From NCBI GenBank assembly GCA_020632635.1, contig JACKFE010000001.1:372001-436000 (forward strand): a stretch of DNA of 64,000 bases. The letters are read 5' to 3'. Below are positions 1 to 8,453 of the stretch, one piece after another. The notes below the pieces were generated by a model. It saw only the letters and a list, made by a program, of their open reading frames with translations, searched no databases and had not been told where the DNA came from. The position numbers and the translations under genes were made by a program. The stretch is from Nitrospiraceae bacterium. Its GTDB lineage: Bacteria > Nitrospirota > Nitrospiria > Nitrospirales > UBA8639. Every line of letters starts with the position of its first letter. Positions within the stretch are counted from its first letter, which is position 1.

Positions 1-432
1 GATGGTGGACACGGCCCTCATCAAAGTGCCTCGAAATTCATTGACCACATTTTAAAATTCAAACAGGGCATGGCCATCACCGACGAGCAGGAAGTAAAGC
101 TCCAAGCCATCAAGACCGACTTTGAAAAAACTAAAATTAAAATGAAAGCCGACATGCAATTGGCCAGTTTGGATTTACACGAGCTGCTCCGGGATGACAA
201 AGGCGAGTTGGGAGCCGTAGAAGCCAAGCTAAAATCACTGTATGAAATTCGCGCCTCCATGTATCTGGCGTCGGTCAAAGCCGGACGGGACGCGAAGTCG
301 GTCCTCACCGATGAACAACGATCCCGAATGAAAGCCGTTCATGACCGAATTAATGCCTATAAGGACGGCGGAATGATGGGGAAAGGGCACCCGGGCGGAT
401 ACAGTCATCACGGCAAGGAAAAAGACAGTTGA
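1..432 (+). CDS. CpxP/Spy-like periplasmic protein, 5' end missing
   Basis: The reading frame is open from the first base of the window to a TGA at 430-432, so the true start lies upstream; the Met codon at 70 is probably internal. Two LTxxQ-like segments are visible, ITDEQEVKLQ near the start and LTDEQRSRM near the end. They are separated by a highly charged helical stretch, which is the layout of the CpxP/Spy/ZraP family of periplasmic chaperone-like stress proteins. The tail is rich in Gly and His (GGMMGKGHPGGYSHHGK), which could bind metal, as in ZraP relatives. The signal peptide is outside the window. A strong terminator follows directly. Family assignment is from motif pattern only. 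Confidence 0.7.
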   Translation, partial: DGGHGPHQSASKFIDHILKFKQGMAITDEQEVKLQAIKTDFEKTKIKMKADMQLASLDLHELLRDDKGELGAVEAKLKSLYEIRASMYLASVKAGRDAKSVLTDEQRSRMKAVHDRINAYKDGGMMGKGHPGGYSHHGKEKDS

Positions 433-450
433 GGACTTCGAATGACGGCA

Positions 451-481
451 AAAAAAAGGGGGCATCCAGCCCCCTTTTTTT
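451..481. terminator. Bidirectional intrinsic terminator
   Basis: A perfect 12-bp inverted repeat, AAAAAAAGGGGG and CCCCCTTTTTTT, encloses a 7-nt loop. It reads as a G/C stem with a U-tract on both strands. It lies between the converging CpxP-like gene and apbE, so it can end both transcripts. Confidence 0.9.
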
Positions 482-505
482 AACTATCCTTTACACCTTC
501 GCCGG

Positions 506-1552
506 TTACGGCTCCAATTTCAATCTCGTGACCAGACCGGACGACACAGTCACCCTCCCAGCCTGATCCACAATAATCCCTTCCACATCCGGCAACGACT
601 CAATCAGGGCCATCCCCTTTTCCGGACCCATCACAAAAATACCGGTATCTAACCCATCGGCCATGACGCCGGTTTTCGCAACCACCGTCACACTTTGACA
701 ACCTCGAGCTGGCTGAAGGCTTATGGGATCCAGAATATGATGATATCGTACTCCATCCTTCTCAAAATATCGCTGATAATCACCAGCAGTGGACACCGAC
801 TCATTTTCCAATTCGATTTTTCCCAATAATATTCCGGGATCTTTGCGCGGGTGTTGAATGCCAAATACAAATTGTTGATTGTCTGGCATTCGGCCAAAGG
901 TTTTAATATCCCCGGAAATTGCTACCACGCCAGCAGTCGCCCCGGCTTGTTGCATCACCCCGGCCGCCAGATCTGCCGCATATCCCTTTCCAATGCCTCC
1001 CACATCAATCTGCATTTCTGACAGGCCAAGCCTGATGGAACGAGCCTGTTCATCAAGGTAAATCTGGGTCACATCTATTCGTGGACGCACTGCGTCAAGC
1101 TCCGCTTGAGAGGGTAAATGCCCCTCTCCACTCGCATTCCACAGAGCCACCGCAGGACCAACCGCAATATTGAATCCGCCTTCCGTCACACGCATCATCT
1201 CCAGAGATTGACGGATTATCTCAAAAGTTTCGGGACTGACTGCAATGGCCTGCCCTCCCGCCGCGGCATTCACACGAGAGAGTTCACTGGTGGGAATCCA
1301 GGTGCTGAGTAATTCCTCCAATCGCCTGATTTCATTCAGGCTTTTGCTCGCCGCGTCCTTGGCCGTATCCTCATCGTTCGCCACTGCTGTGACAAAGACA
1401 ACAGTGCCCATCAAGAATTGGCTCCGTTTGACTACATGGGGCAAACCATTTCCCGCCGGAGGGCTGGTTTGGCAGCCTGTTCCTACAAACAAGAACCAGA
1501 GTATGACTAGGAACAGGAACCATTGAGGTTCAGAGTTTCTCAGAGTCGGCAT
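506..1552 (-). CDS. apbE: FAD:protein FMN transferase (ApbE), lipoprotein
   Basis: ApbE enzymes move FMN from FAD to a Thr/Ser in target proteins outside the cytoplasm. The frame can be read from 1603, but the start at 1552 is preferred because AAAGGAG lies just upstream. This gives 348 aa with a signal peptide ending in a lipobox (VGTGC, Cys27). Family signatures are the N-terminal MGT segment, the central DVGGIGKGYAAD region, GDIKTFG and the C-terminal metal-binding part around LDTGIFVMG. It follows a lipoprotein gene in the same direction, with 47 nt between them. A candidate substrate, an FMN-binding protein with an SGATMS motif, is encoded at 4817-5506. Confidence 0.93.
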   Translation of the reverse strand: MPTLRNSEPQWFLFLVILWFLFVGTGCQTSPPAGNGLPHVVKRSQFLMGTVVFVTAVANDEDTAKDAASKSLNEIRRLEELLSTWIPTSELSRVNAAAGGQAIAVSPETFEIIRQSLEMMRVTEGGFNIAVGPAVALWNASGEGHLPSQAELDAVRPRIDVTQIYLDEQARSIRLGLSEMQIDVGGIGKGYAADLAAGVMQQAGATAGVVAISGDIKTFGRMPDNQQFVFGIQHPRKDPGILLGKIELENESVSTAGDYQRYFEKDGVRYHHILDPISLQPARGCQSVTVVAKTGVMADGLDTGIFVMGPEKGMALIESLPDVEGIIVDQAGRVTVSSGLVTRLKLEP

Positions 1553-1599
1553 CCTGGGATCTCCTTTCGCATATGACAGGAGAAAAATATCATATCGCT

Positions 1600-2214
1600 T
1601 CAAGTCGGATTATGACGATTAAACCAACGAAATCGTGGATACGGAGTCATTTCATACAGCCGGGCTCGTACTATAGTGGGTTCCGCAAGACGAGTCACGA
1701 CTTGTTTGAGATTAATCCGGGGATACCGCAATCTGAGCTCAACCAACGCTTCAGTCGGCGCGGTTTCCACCTTAACCACTAATTCCCTTCTGAAATTTGG
1801 AGCTTCAACCTGAATCGACCACTTCCCAATGTAGGCCAGGCCTTGCGTCGGACTCTCAAATCTCAAGGGAACCTCGGCACTTGCTCGAAACTCGCCCTCC
1901 CGCATAATCAGACGGGTCACCTGATACTCCCCTGGCTCTAGTGGAATCGCAAACCATGAGGTGTCTGCCTCAACCTCCACCCGATAACGTGCCCCTCCCT
2001 CCTGTCGAATAAACTCAAACGAGGCCAGTTCGGGAAGAAAAATTCGTCCAGAAGGTTCTGCTTGCCAAACATGAATTTGCCCAAAAACCACGGAGCCTTT
2101 CAATGATTCAGGAGCTGGTATGGCTTGGAGTTGATGGACGCATCCAGTCATTATGCACAGGCACCAGCCTATTAACGCCCAGACCCGTAGTCGGTGGATT
2201 GTGATGACACGCAT
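1600..2214 (-). CDS. Hypothetical lipoprotein next to apbE
   Basis: The 204-aa product has a signal peptide with lipobox MTGC (Cys25), so it should be a membrane-anchored periplasmic or outer-membrane lipoprotein. The rest is predicted beta-rich, with segments such as RYRVEVEADTSWFAIPL and EPGEYQVTRL. These resemble the prealbumin-like or carboxypeptidase-regulatory-like beta-sandwiches of many surface lipoproteins, but I do not recognise a specific family. It lies just upstream of apbE on the same strand and may share its transcript. It is divergent from the zinc-ribbon and porin genes. Confidence 0.7.
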   Translation of the reverse strand: MRVITIHRLRVWALIGWCLCIMTGCVHQLQAIPAPESLKGSVVFGQIHVWQAEPSGRIFLPELASFEFIRQEGGARYRVEVEADTSWFAIPLEPGEYQVTRLIMREGEFRASAEVPLRFESPTQGLAYIGKWSIQVEAPNFRRELVVKVETAPTEALVELRLRYPRINLKQVVTRLAEPTIVRARLYEMTPYPRFRWFNRHNPT

Positions 2215-2275
2215 GGCCTATTCAGCTATTCCTTATTATTCTGGACTCACCCAATAACTACACATGAAAAGGTTC

Positions 2276-2330
2276 TTGACAAACCCGGCATCATTTCGTT
2301 ATTAAAAATGGTTCTCAATTTCAAAATTAC
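2276..2330 (+). promoter_or_regulatory. Promoter with adjacent AT-rich dyad
   Basis: TTGACA (2276-2281) and TATTAA (2300-2305) are separated by 18 nt. They are followed at once by an imperfect dyad, TGGT-N4-AATTT-CA-AAATT-A-CCA (2308-2331). This resembles the Fur-like elements seen at other promoters of the window, but is the weakest of them. It would drive the zinc-ribbon gene and possibly the porin. Confidence 0.45.
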
Positions 2331-2353
2331 CAAGAATCAGTTTCAAGTTCAAT

Positions 2354-2599
2354 ATGAATCGCCACACAACATCCCCCAAGCCAACTCCTGACATGTCGGC
2401 AGAGGCACGCTGTCACTGTGGTCAACTCATGGCTATCTTGCGCAAGGATGGCGTCGAACTCAAATGTAAACGATGCAAACGGATCACGCTCATCCCTTTT
2501 ACATCCCTTGAGGATGATTCCTCCCACGAAACGTCAGTTCTCCCACTCCACCATAAGCCGATCGGCTCGTGCCTGATTGATATGCATGCCAAACCGTAA
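2354..2599 (+). CDS. Small Com-like zinc-ribbon protein
   Basis: The 81-aa product contains a CxC...CxxC cluster (Cys20, Cys22, Cys38, Cys41), with the second half reading KCKRCKR. This matches the small zinc-finger regulators related to phage Mu Com, which bind nucleic acid. A shorter start at 2393 (MSAEARCHC) would keep the whole metal site and cannot be excluded. No clear ribosome-binding site separates the two starts. Its target is unknown. It lies between a near-consensus promoter and the porin gene, so it could be a co-transcribed regulator. Confidence 0.6.
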   Translation: MNRHTTSPKPTPDMSAEARCHCGQLMAILRKDGVELKCKRCKRITLIPFTSLEDDSSHETSVLPLHHKPIGSCLIDMHAKP

Positions 2600-2682
2600 C
2601 CTTATTTGAGGACCCACGAGTCCCTTCATATCCCTGAGGACCTTCGCGTCCCAACGATTTATCATCAAGGAGGTTTTCATCT

Positions 2683-4104
2683 ATGAAGCAGTACGTCATT
2701 GGAGCCTTTATGGCCACCACCCTATTCACCGAGCAGCCGGGATTCATCGAATCCGCAGCGGCCAGAGAGGATCGTCTGTCAGATACCCCGACCGCCATTC
2801 AATCAGTCACCCCTGAGGATATCGAACGCATGGTGGATCGGCGGGTCGAAGAAATCCTGAAACAAGGAGCGATTCCGGGAGTCAATTCCGGGACGGCCGC
2901 CCCACCTCAACCCCTTAACGTCCGGGGAGGGAAAAGTCTGCAGGAAATCTCACCTCAGAAAAAATACGGATCAACCATGCAGGGATCCGGACAATTGATC
3001 TATGCTCGGCCGTTCGTTTCCAGTCCTAAAGCCATCGTGGGTGGCTACATGGACATTGAATATTTCAACCGTGCTAACCAAGGGCACAGCTACTTCGACC
3101 AACATCGCTTGGTGCCCTTTATTTATGGTGATATTAGCGACCGTGTCAAATTTGCGGCTGAGATCGAATTCGAGCATGGAACTAACGACATCAAAGTGGA
3201 ATTTGCTAGCATCGACTATCTGATTCAGGAACCGATTAATCTTCGAGCAGGCATCCTGCTTCTCCCACTGGGAAAATTCAACCTCCTGCACGACGCTCCC
3301 CTCCGAGATTTGACTGAGCGCCCCTTGGTGGCTCAACGTATAATTCCCTCAACCTTACATCAACCTGGCATCGGAACCTACGGCACGTTCTACCCCAGCA
3401 CCCTCTCAAAGCTGGACTACGAAGTCTATTTCATTAGTGGCTTCACCAATGCCTTTGGTGGCAATGGGAATCCTAACAACAATTCCAACATCACGACTTC
3501 CAATGGTATACGTAGCGCCCGCACAGACAACACCGGCTTTGACAACAATGACGGCAAAGCGGTTGTGGGGCGTTTGGCCTTCAGCCCTCTCCTTGGCGTA
3601 GAAATAGGTGGATCCGGATTTTTTGGCTCCTACGACCCCAAAAGCAAGCGGCCCTTAGCCATTTGGGCTTTGGACTGGACTTTCCAGCGTGGCCCCTTTG
3701 AATTCATCGGGGAAAGTGCATGGGCTTATATCCGTGATAACCATTTGGGCGCAGACGGAACACCGAATGGCCAGCCGCGCCGGATGCATGGATACTATGT
3801 TCAACTTAATTATCACTTCCTCCCCGAATGGCTAAGCAACCTCGCTCCCACATTCTTTAAACAGGAAGTCTCCACATTTACCGCCGTCGCAAGGTGGGAG
3901 CAAATGAACCTGGGACAAGACCTGAATTCCAATACCGAAGCCGGAAAATTAGGAGAATGGGATCGATTGACACTTGGCCTCAACTTCCGGCCGACGGAGG
4001 ACACCGTTTTCAAAACTGATTTCCAATACACTCCAATCGGACGTAGCGGAAACCAACGCATTCACGACAGCGCCTTCGTCGCTTCCTGGGCAACATACTT
4101 CTAA
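2683..4104 (+). CDS. OprO/P-like outer-membrane porin
   Basis: The 473-aa protein has an AAGGAGG ribosome-binding site 8 nt before ATG, an N-terminal export segment, a short helical stretch (ITPEDIERMVDRRVEEIL type) and then a long beta-barrel ending in Phe (WATYF), typical of outer-membrane proteins. The block GILLLPLGKFNL followed by RDLTERPLVAQR is characteristic of phosphate/pyrophosphate-selective porin-like proteins. A paralogue at 17430-18716 has the same blocks. Barrel segments with many Asn/Gly residues (residues ~260-290) look like extracellular loops. The substrate cannot be decided from sequence; anions such as phosphate are possible. Confidence 0.8.
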   Translation: MKQYVIGAFMATTLFTEQPGFIESAAAREDRLSDTPTAIQSVTPEDIERMVDRRVEEILKQGAIPGVNSGTAAPPQPLNVRGGKSLQEISPQKKYGSTMQGSGQLIYARPFVSSPKAIVGGYMDIEYFNRANQGHSYFDQHRLVPFIYGDISDRVKFAAEIEFEHGTNDIKVEFASIDYLIQEPINLRAGILLLPLGKFNLLHDAPLRDLTERPLVAQRIIPSTLHQPGIGTYGTFYPSTLSKLDYEVYFISGFTNAFGGNGNPNNNSNITTSNGIRSARTDNTGFDNNDGKAVVGRLAFSPLLGVEIGGSGFFGSYDPKSKRPLAIWALDWTFQRGPFEFIGESAWAYIRDNHLGADGTPNGQPRRMHGYYVQLNYHFLPEWLSNLAPTFFKQEVSTFTAVARWEQMNLGQDLNSNTEAGKLGEWDRLTLGLNFRPTEDTVFKTDFQYTPIGRSGNQRIHDSAFVASWATYF

Positions 4105-4120
4105 AGTTTTTGTGCACCGA

Positions 4121-4160
4121 GGGAGAGGGATGGTATTTCATGCATCCCTCTCCCTTTCTC
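4121..4160 (+). terminator. Intrinsic terminator after porin
   Basis: A perfect 12-bp inverted repeat, GGGAGAGGGATG (4121-4132) and CATCCCTCTCCC (4143-4154), is followed by TTTCTC. It lies 16 nt after the porin stop codon. Confidence 0.8.
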
Positions 4161-4224
4161 CATAAAGCAAATCACCCAATGATTACCTTGAAATTATTAG
4201 GAATTTTATGCGCAAACCTTCTTA

Positions 4225-4310
4225 TTGACCTGCTTGGAATCCCAGTGATACAATCGCCTTATTATTTTTCATAATGAGAATCAAATTCAAATAAATTGAA
4301 AGTCATTCTC
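4225..4310 (+). promoter_or_regulatory. Promoter plus 35-bp Fur-like dyad
   Basis: TTGACC (4225-4230) and TACAAT (4249-4254) are spaced by 18 nt. Downstream lies a symmetrical element, GAGAAT-N4-TTCAA-N5-TTGAA-N4-ATTCTC (4276-4310), in which both pairs of half-sites are perfect complements. It contains two 15-mers (4275-4289 and 4297-4311), each matching about 10 of 14 positions of the 7-1-7 Fur motif. It precedes the lipoprotein/FMN-binding operon. Confidence 0.55.
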
Positions 4311-4343
4311 GTTTTATTATTTTTCCGACCGAGTAGTTTATTC

Positions 4344-4835
4344 ATGCCGGCTTTTTCCTTAGGCTCCCTGATTCGCAATACTTCCCTATTAGGCATCACA
4401 GCCTTGCTTCTCGGCTGCGGGTCCCTCTCCGGCTCTGACCTGATGGCTGAACGATATATGGCTTGCCCGATGGATTCCGTCTGGAATTCTTCGCTTGAAT
4501 CCCTGAAAGCCTATCCGGTCACGGTGAAAGACAAAGCCAATGGGCTTATTGAAACCGGTTGGCGAGTGGAATATGTGCAAGGTCGCGGGTATGGGCTCCT
4601 ACAACGCGAGGGCATGGGAGATAAGGAGCGATCCCAACTGACCTTAACGATGAAACCTCTGGAATCTAATACCGTACGACTGCAAATTGCCGAACGGCGT
4701 CAACATTGGGGGTTCCGTGGCGGATCGAGGATTTATGATTGGTATCCCGTAGCACCATCTCAACGGGAAGTCGATCATATTCTTAATAACTTAACAAAGA
4801 AACTTGAGGCAGAAGGATGTTTCGTCGAATCCTGA
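4344..4835 (+). CDS. Small lipoprotein, first gene of FMN-binding operon
   Basis: The frame is open from a TTG at 4296, but that codon lies inside the operator dyad. The ATG at 4344 gives a normal signal peptide with lipobox LLGC (Cys25) and a 163-aa product. The mature part contains PMDSVWNSSLESLKAYPV, which resembles the SHOCT-independent, DUF-type lipoproteins that share a Bet-v1-like beta-alpha-beta fold, but I do not recognise the exact family. Its end overlaps the start of the FMN-binding gene by 19 nt, so the two are co-transcribed and probably translationally coupled. Confidence 0.75.
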   Translation: MPAFSLGSLIRNTSLLGITALLLGCGSLSGSDLMAERYMACPMDSVWNSSLESLKAYPVTVKDKANGLIETGWRVEYVQGRGYGLLQREGMGDKERSQLTLTMKPLESNTVRLQIAERRQHWGFRGGSRIYDWYPVAPSQREVDHILNNLTKKLEAEGCFVES

Positions 4836-5506
4836 ACACACTTATTGTCTGTGCGATTCCCATGATCATTCTATCCTCTGGGGCCATGGCCCAAGACCAG
4901 CAAATTTGGGATGAGGAATTGAATCGATTTCTCACCCCACAGGAAATGGGGCAAGAGGATGTCTACTTGACTCCGGAAGACGCCGCCAAATTGATGTTTC
5001 CCAAGTCAGACTCCATCCGCTCAGAGATCCTCACCATCACGGAGGAGCAAAAACGGATTATTGAAGAACGCATCGGATGGCACTTTCCCGAAACAACGTT
5101 TGAGTGTTTTATCGGAGAAACCAAGGGCACCATTGATGGCTGGGCCTTCATCCAAAATACGATTGGCAAACATAAGCCTATGACTTATATGGTTGGCGTT
5201 GACCCTAACGGGGAAGTGACCAATGTTGAAATTTTGGTGTACCGAGAGTCACGCGGAAGCGAAGTTCGGAAAAAACGGTTCAATTACCAATATCATGGGA
5301 AAACCGTCTACGATCCTATTCGCATTAACCGGGATGTCATCAACATTTCCGGGGCCACGATGTCCGTGCGATCCATGAGCGCCGGAGTCAAACGCGCCCT
5401 GGTGCTGGCCGATGAACTCTACCTAAAATCCAACACCAACAACACCGCGATCAATACCGCCAGCCGAGCAGACAAAAGCTTTTTGGAGTCCCTGCTGGGG
5501 TTCTAA
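4817..5506 (+). CDS. Periplasmic FMN-binding domain protein
   Basis: The 229-aa protein starts with a signal peptide ending near AMAQ. Its C-terminal half is an FMN-binding domain of the RnfG/NosR/NqrC type: GVDPNGEVTNVEILVYRESRG, then SGATMS, in which Thr181 is the expected ApbE flavinylation site ([D/S]GATxS/T). Covalent FMN would make it a periplasmic electron carrier. Neighbours support this: apbE is 3 kb away, a lipoprotein gene overlaps upstream, and a membrane protein with conserved-looking His residues follows after 17 nt. The upstream Fur-like dyad suggests iron control. The electron donor and acceptor are unknown. Confidence 0.88.
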   Translation: MFRRILNTLIVCAIPMIILSSGAMAQDQQIWDEELNRFLTPQEMGQEDVYLTPEDAAKLMFPKSDSIRSEILTITEEQKRIIEERIGWHFPETTFECFIGETKGTIDGWAFIQNTIGKHKPMTYMVGVDPNGEVTNVEILVYRESRGSEVRKKRFNYQYHGKTVYDPIRINRDVINISGATMSVRSMSAGVKRALVLADELYLKSNTNNTAINTASRADKSFLESLLGF

Positions 5507-5523
5507 CCTCCTGCAGCAATGGA

Positions 5524-6036
5524 ATGCGAAACTTTAATGCCCGCTTTCGTCTCCGCGATACCGACCGCCATATCCGTTTAGTCTATACCTGGTTTCTCCT
5601 GCTGATGCTCGTAGGATTCCTTTTTACCTTCTTTTGGGCTCATAGCATGACCGAGCTGACTCCCAAAGGGCTGGCCGAGCATTACCGGGGTTCCGATGCG
5701 ACCTTCGGAGAACCAATGCCCTTTGGCCAACTGGCAGAGACCACGCACTTTCATCTGTTTACTATGCCGGTCATCTTTATGATTTTGGTTCATGTACTCT
5801 ATCTCACCATGGCAAGCCCTACACTGAAAGTAGTTACGACTTGGCTGGCCTTTTGGGGGATCACCCTGGATCTGATTTCACCCTGGCTGATTGCCTATGT
5901 GTCCCCAATCTTTACCATTACCATGTTGACCGGAGATCTGCTGATGGTCATTGGATTTTTAATCATGTTCATTATTCCCATGTATGAAATGTGGTGGCAG
6001 AAAGCCGCATTTATGATGTCGGAATCAGACGACTAA
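5524..6036 (+). CDS. Four-helix membrane protein, possible b-type haem partner
   Basis: The 170-aa product has four hydrophobic segments (about residues 18-40, 78-98, 105-127 and 133-155). Helix two contains HFHLFTMPVIFMILVH, so three His residues lie in or next to the membrane, as in small haem-b electron-transfer proteins. Haem binding is inferred. The gene lies 17 nt after the FMN-binding gene and ends before a strong terminator, so it is the last gene of that operon. A role in passing electrons across the inner membrane to the flavoprotein is plausible but unproven. Confidence 0.7.
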   Translation: MRNFNARFRLRDTDRHIRLVYTWFLLLMLVGFLFTFFWAHSMTELTPKGLAEHYRGSDATFGEPMPFGQLAETTHFHLFTMPVIFMILVHVLYLTMASPTLKVVTTWLAFWGITLDLISPWLIAYVSPIFTITMLTGDLLMVIGFLIMFIIPMYEMWWQKAAFMMSESDD

Positions 6037-6076
6037 CCTGCTTTTTCATTTTTCTAGGCCAGAGGTTTGAACCCAG

Positions 6077-6112
6077 AGCCCACGGTTGCATAGCAGCCGT
6101 GGGCTTTTTATT
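6077..6112 (+). terminator. Intrinsic terminator of FMN-binding operon
   Basis: AGCCCACGG (6077-6085) pairs with CCGTGGGCT (6097-6105) and is followed by TTTTATTT. Confidence 0.9.
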
Positions 6113-6340
6113 TGAGCCTTTGCGATTTCAATCTGTTGGTTTGGGGGTGGACATTCCTCATTTGTCCGCCCTCAAGGGTGGAGGGTCTCCTCCTGAACCC
6201 CTCCACCTCCCTCCTAGCAAGAGGCGAGAGGGAAGTTAGTAAGAGAGAAAACCGGAAAGATACAGAAGAGTGTCTTTTCCGACCAGGCCAAAGAGCCATC
6301 TTTTTTCATTTGGTTTTATTACATTCTGGAGGTTGCGCCA
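6113..6340. other. Intergenic region with inverted repeat before cytochrome
   Basis: No gene is seen. GGTGGAGGG (6177-6185) and CCCTCCACC (6199-6207) form a 9-bp stem with a 13-nt loop. TCCCTC and GAGGGA then pair over the next 30 bases. This purine/pyrimidine-rich block looks like a dispersed palindromic element, but a second copy is not present in this window. A GGAGG ribosome-binding site lies at 6328-6332. Confidence 0.4.
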
Positions 6341-8167
6341 ATGAGTATGTATTCAAAGTATCCCACACGTTTCATTCCATTCCTTCTTCTTTCACTCTTC
6401 ATGATCCTCTCGGGCGGGATAGGACTCTCTCAGGTCTTTGCGCAAGAGGCTGAAGAAGTTGACCCACCGGAAATCACAAACGGGGAACGGCTATTTCTGG
6501 AAACCCGATTCGCTCAATTTTTCAAGGTCTTTTTGGATGGGGGAAAAGATGTTAACGATCCGTTGCCCGCAGGAGATCCGGCAGTCGATAAGGTCATGAA
6601 CTGGAACCTGCCACCCGACCAATTTGCGGACAGTCCCTTTGTTGGCCAATCCATGAATTGCCGGAGCTGCCATTTTGTGGATGAACTCGGCGTCGAAGAG
6701 CCGCTTCCCGGCTACGGGATGCGGACCTACACGGATTTTGCCCGTCGCAGCCCTGTTCCGGCCCGTGAGGACAGACACACAACAACCGTCCGCAATTCCC
6801 CTCCACTGGTGAATGCTTCCCTGCCCCGGAAACACTTCTTTCTGCATTTCGATGCGGAATTCCACACCATGGTGGATTTGGTCAAGGGCACCCTCACCGG
6901 AAGAAATTATGGATGGCTTCCGGGTGAATTTGCCCAAGCCGTGGCTCACATCGCCAAAGTCATCCGGGAGGATGATGGACAAGGGGATTTAGCCATGGAG
7001 TTCGGAGGGTTTTCCTACACGACCTTATTGACCGGGACCGATCCTTCCATTCCCGGGGAATTTCTGCTCCCAGAGTCTTTCCGAATCAACATCAGCCAGG
7101 CCAGCGATAGGGATATTTTCACCGCGGTGGCCAAGCTCATCGCAGCCTATACCGAAGATTTGGCGTTTTCCCAGGACGAGAATGGAACCTTCGATTCATC
7201 ACCATATGATGTTTTTCTCACTATCAACGATCTCCCACGCCAACCCCAAAAAGGAGAATCCCCGCTGGCATACAGCCAGCGGTTACTCCGGCACATTCAC
7301 GCCCTTGAATCCTACGGCCAGTTGACTTTTCTGCATCGAAGCCCACCCCAACATAGTCGACCCCATCAAAATTCCAAGCTGAAGTTTGTCGACCAAAACC
7401 CACAGATTGAAGATGGAAAGTTTCAATTTCATGATCAGCCATTTTCTTTTGGCCCGGAAGAGCTGAAAGGCTTAAAAATATTTTTCAGTCAGAATCCACA
7501 TCGACTTCGCCCCAGTGATCTGGTGCGTGGACGGTCCGGCAATTGCGTCGCCTGCCACGCTCCTCCTACTTTCACCGACTTCCGTTTTCACAATACCGGG
7601 ATTGCCCAAGCCGAATATGATCACATCCACGGGCCAGGATCTTTTGCTAACTTGACGATTCCTGGGTTGGGAGAACGCAACCGAGATCCAGAGATGTATC
7701 TTCCCGCCACCGTCCAACATCCCCGTGCTCAGGAGCCATTCCGTTCGATTCCGACTTCTGAAAATTCAGGACTAACGGATCTAGGAGTCTGGAACATTTT
7801 CTGGAATCCAGATTTCCCTTCAGCTCAACTTCCTATCTGGCAAATCCTCTGCGAAGATTCCCTCAAAGGACGAAGAGGATATTGGAACATCTTTCACTTC
7901 TGCCGTCCCGACCGCCTGTTACCCCACGCCCTTGGTCGATTCAAAACTCCAGGGCTCAGGGATTTAGGTCATTCGGCTCCTTATAGCCATACCGGCATGG
8001 CTGATACTCTTGAAGACGTTATCCGAGGGTATATGAAAAATTCAGACTTGGCGCGGCATCATGTTCTACGCAATGGAGACAAGGAATTGAAACAGATTGC
8101 ACTTCACCAACGTGATATCACCCCTTTAGTGGCATTTCTCCAGTCACTGAATGAAGATTATGAGTAA
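6341..8167 (+). CDS. Di-haem cytochrome c peroxidase/MauG-like protein
   Basis: The 608-aa exported protein has a signal peptide (cleavage near VFAQ) and exactly two CXXCH haem sites, CRSCH at residues 107-111 and CVACH at 402-406. The C-terminal block FKTPGLRDLGHSAPYSHTG is the hallmark of the bacterial di-haem peroxidase/MauG superfamily. At 608 aa it is much longer than classical CcpA (about 330-350 aa); the extra length lies mostly between the two haem sites. It is a single gene flanked by terminators, with GGAGG before the ATG. The substrate (peroxide or another oxidisable compound) cannot be told from sequence. Confidence 0.87.
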   Translation: MSMYSKYPTRFIPFLLLSLFMILSGGIGLSQVFAQEAEEVDPPEITNGERLFLETRFAQFFKVFLDGGKDVNDPLPAGDPAVDKVMNWNLPPDQFADSPFVGQSMNCRSCHFVDELGVEEPLPGYGMRTYTDFARRSPVPAREDRHTTTVRNSPPLVNASLPRKHFFLHFDAEFHTMVDLVKGTLTGRNYGWLPGEFAQAVAHIAKVIREDDGQGDLAMEFGGFSYTTLLTGTDPSIPGEFLLPESFRINISQASDRDIFTAVAKLIAAYTEDLAFSQDENGTFDSSPYDVFLTINDLPRQPQKGESPLAYSQRLLRHIHALESYGQLTFLHRSPPQHSRPHQNSKLKFVDQNPQIEDGKFQFHDQPFSFGPEELKGLKIFFSQNPHRLRPSDLVRGRSGNCVACHAPPTFTDFRFHNTGIAQAEYDHIHGPGSFANLTIPGLGERNRDPEMYLPATVQHPRAQEPFRSIPTSENSGLTDLGVWNIFWNPDFPSAQLPIWQILCEDSLKGRRGYWNIFHFCRPDRLLPHALGRFKTPGLRDLGHSAPYSHTGMADTLEDVIRGYMKNSDLARHHVLRNGDKELKQIALHQRDITPLVAFLQSLNEDYE

Positions 8168-8191
8168 GTTTTATCCGGCCGCTTACCACAC

Positions 8192-8227
8192 AAGGGAACG
8201 CCCTCCTGAAAATGAGGGCGTTCCCTT
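8192..8227. terminator. 14-bp perfect hairpin after cytochrome gene
   Basis: AAGGGAACGCCCTC and GAGGGCGTTCCCTT enclose an 8-nt loop. No long T-tract follows, but the position just after the stop codon and the stem strength fit a terminator. Confidence 0.75.
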
Positions 8228-8453
8228 ACCTGAATTCATCATTTACATCCGCTTTCAACCGATTCCCTAATCCACTCGAAACCTGGCGGTTGCCTTCTTC
8301 CTCATGTTCTTCATCATTCTGTTTTTTCAGGCATTTCCTTGTCCGAGAACCTTTATCCTGAATCCTTCCCCCCTCTCACATCACATCTTTTATACAGCAA
8401 GCACGGGAATCAGGTCGTTTTCTCTGATGCATGTCTCGGCTTCCTAGGGGGCA
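8228..8453. other. Non-coding stretch
   Basis: This TC-rich sequence holds no convincing gene. A frame running 8339-8536 starts with TTG, has no ribosome-binding site and runs through the promoter described next. Confidence 0.5.

Noticed and set aside
4296..4343. Longer TTG start for the lipoprotein at 4344
   Set aside because: The extension would lie inside the operator dyad and would put 16 extra residues before a normal signal peptide.
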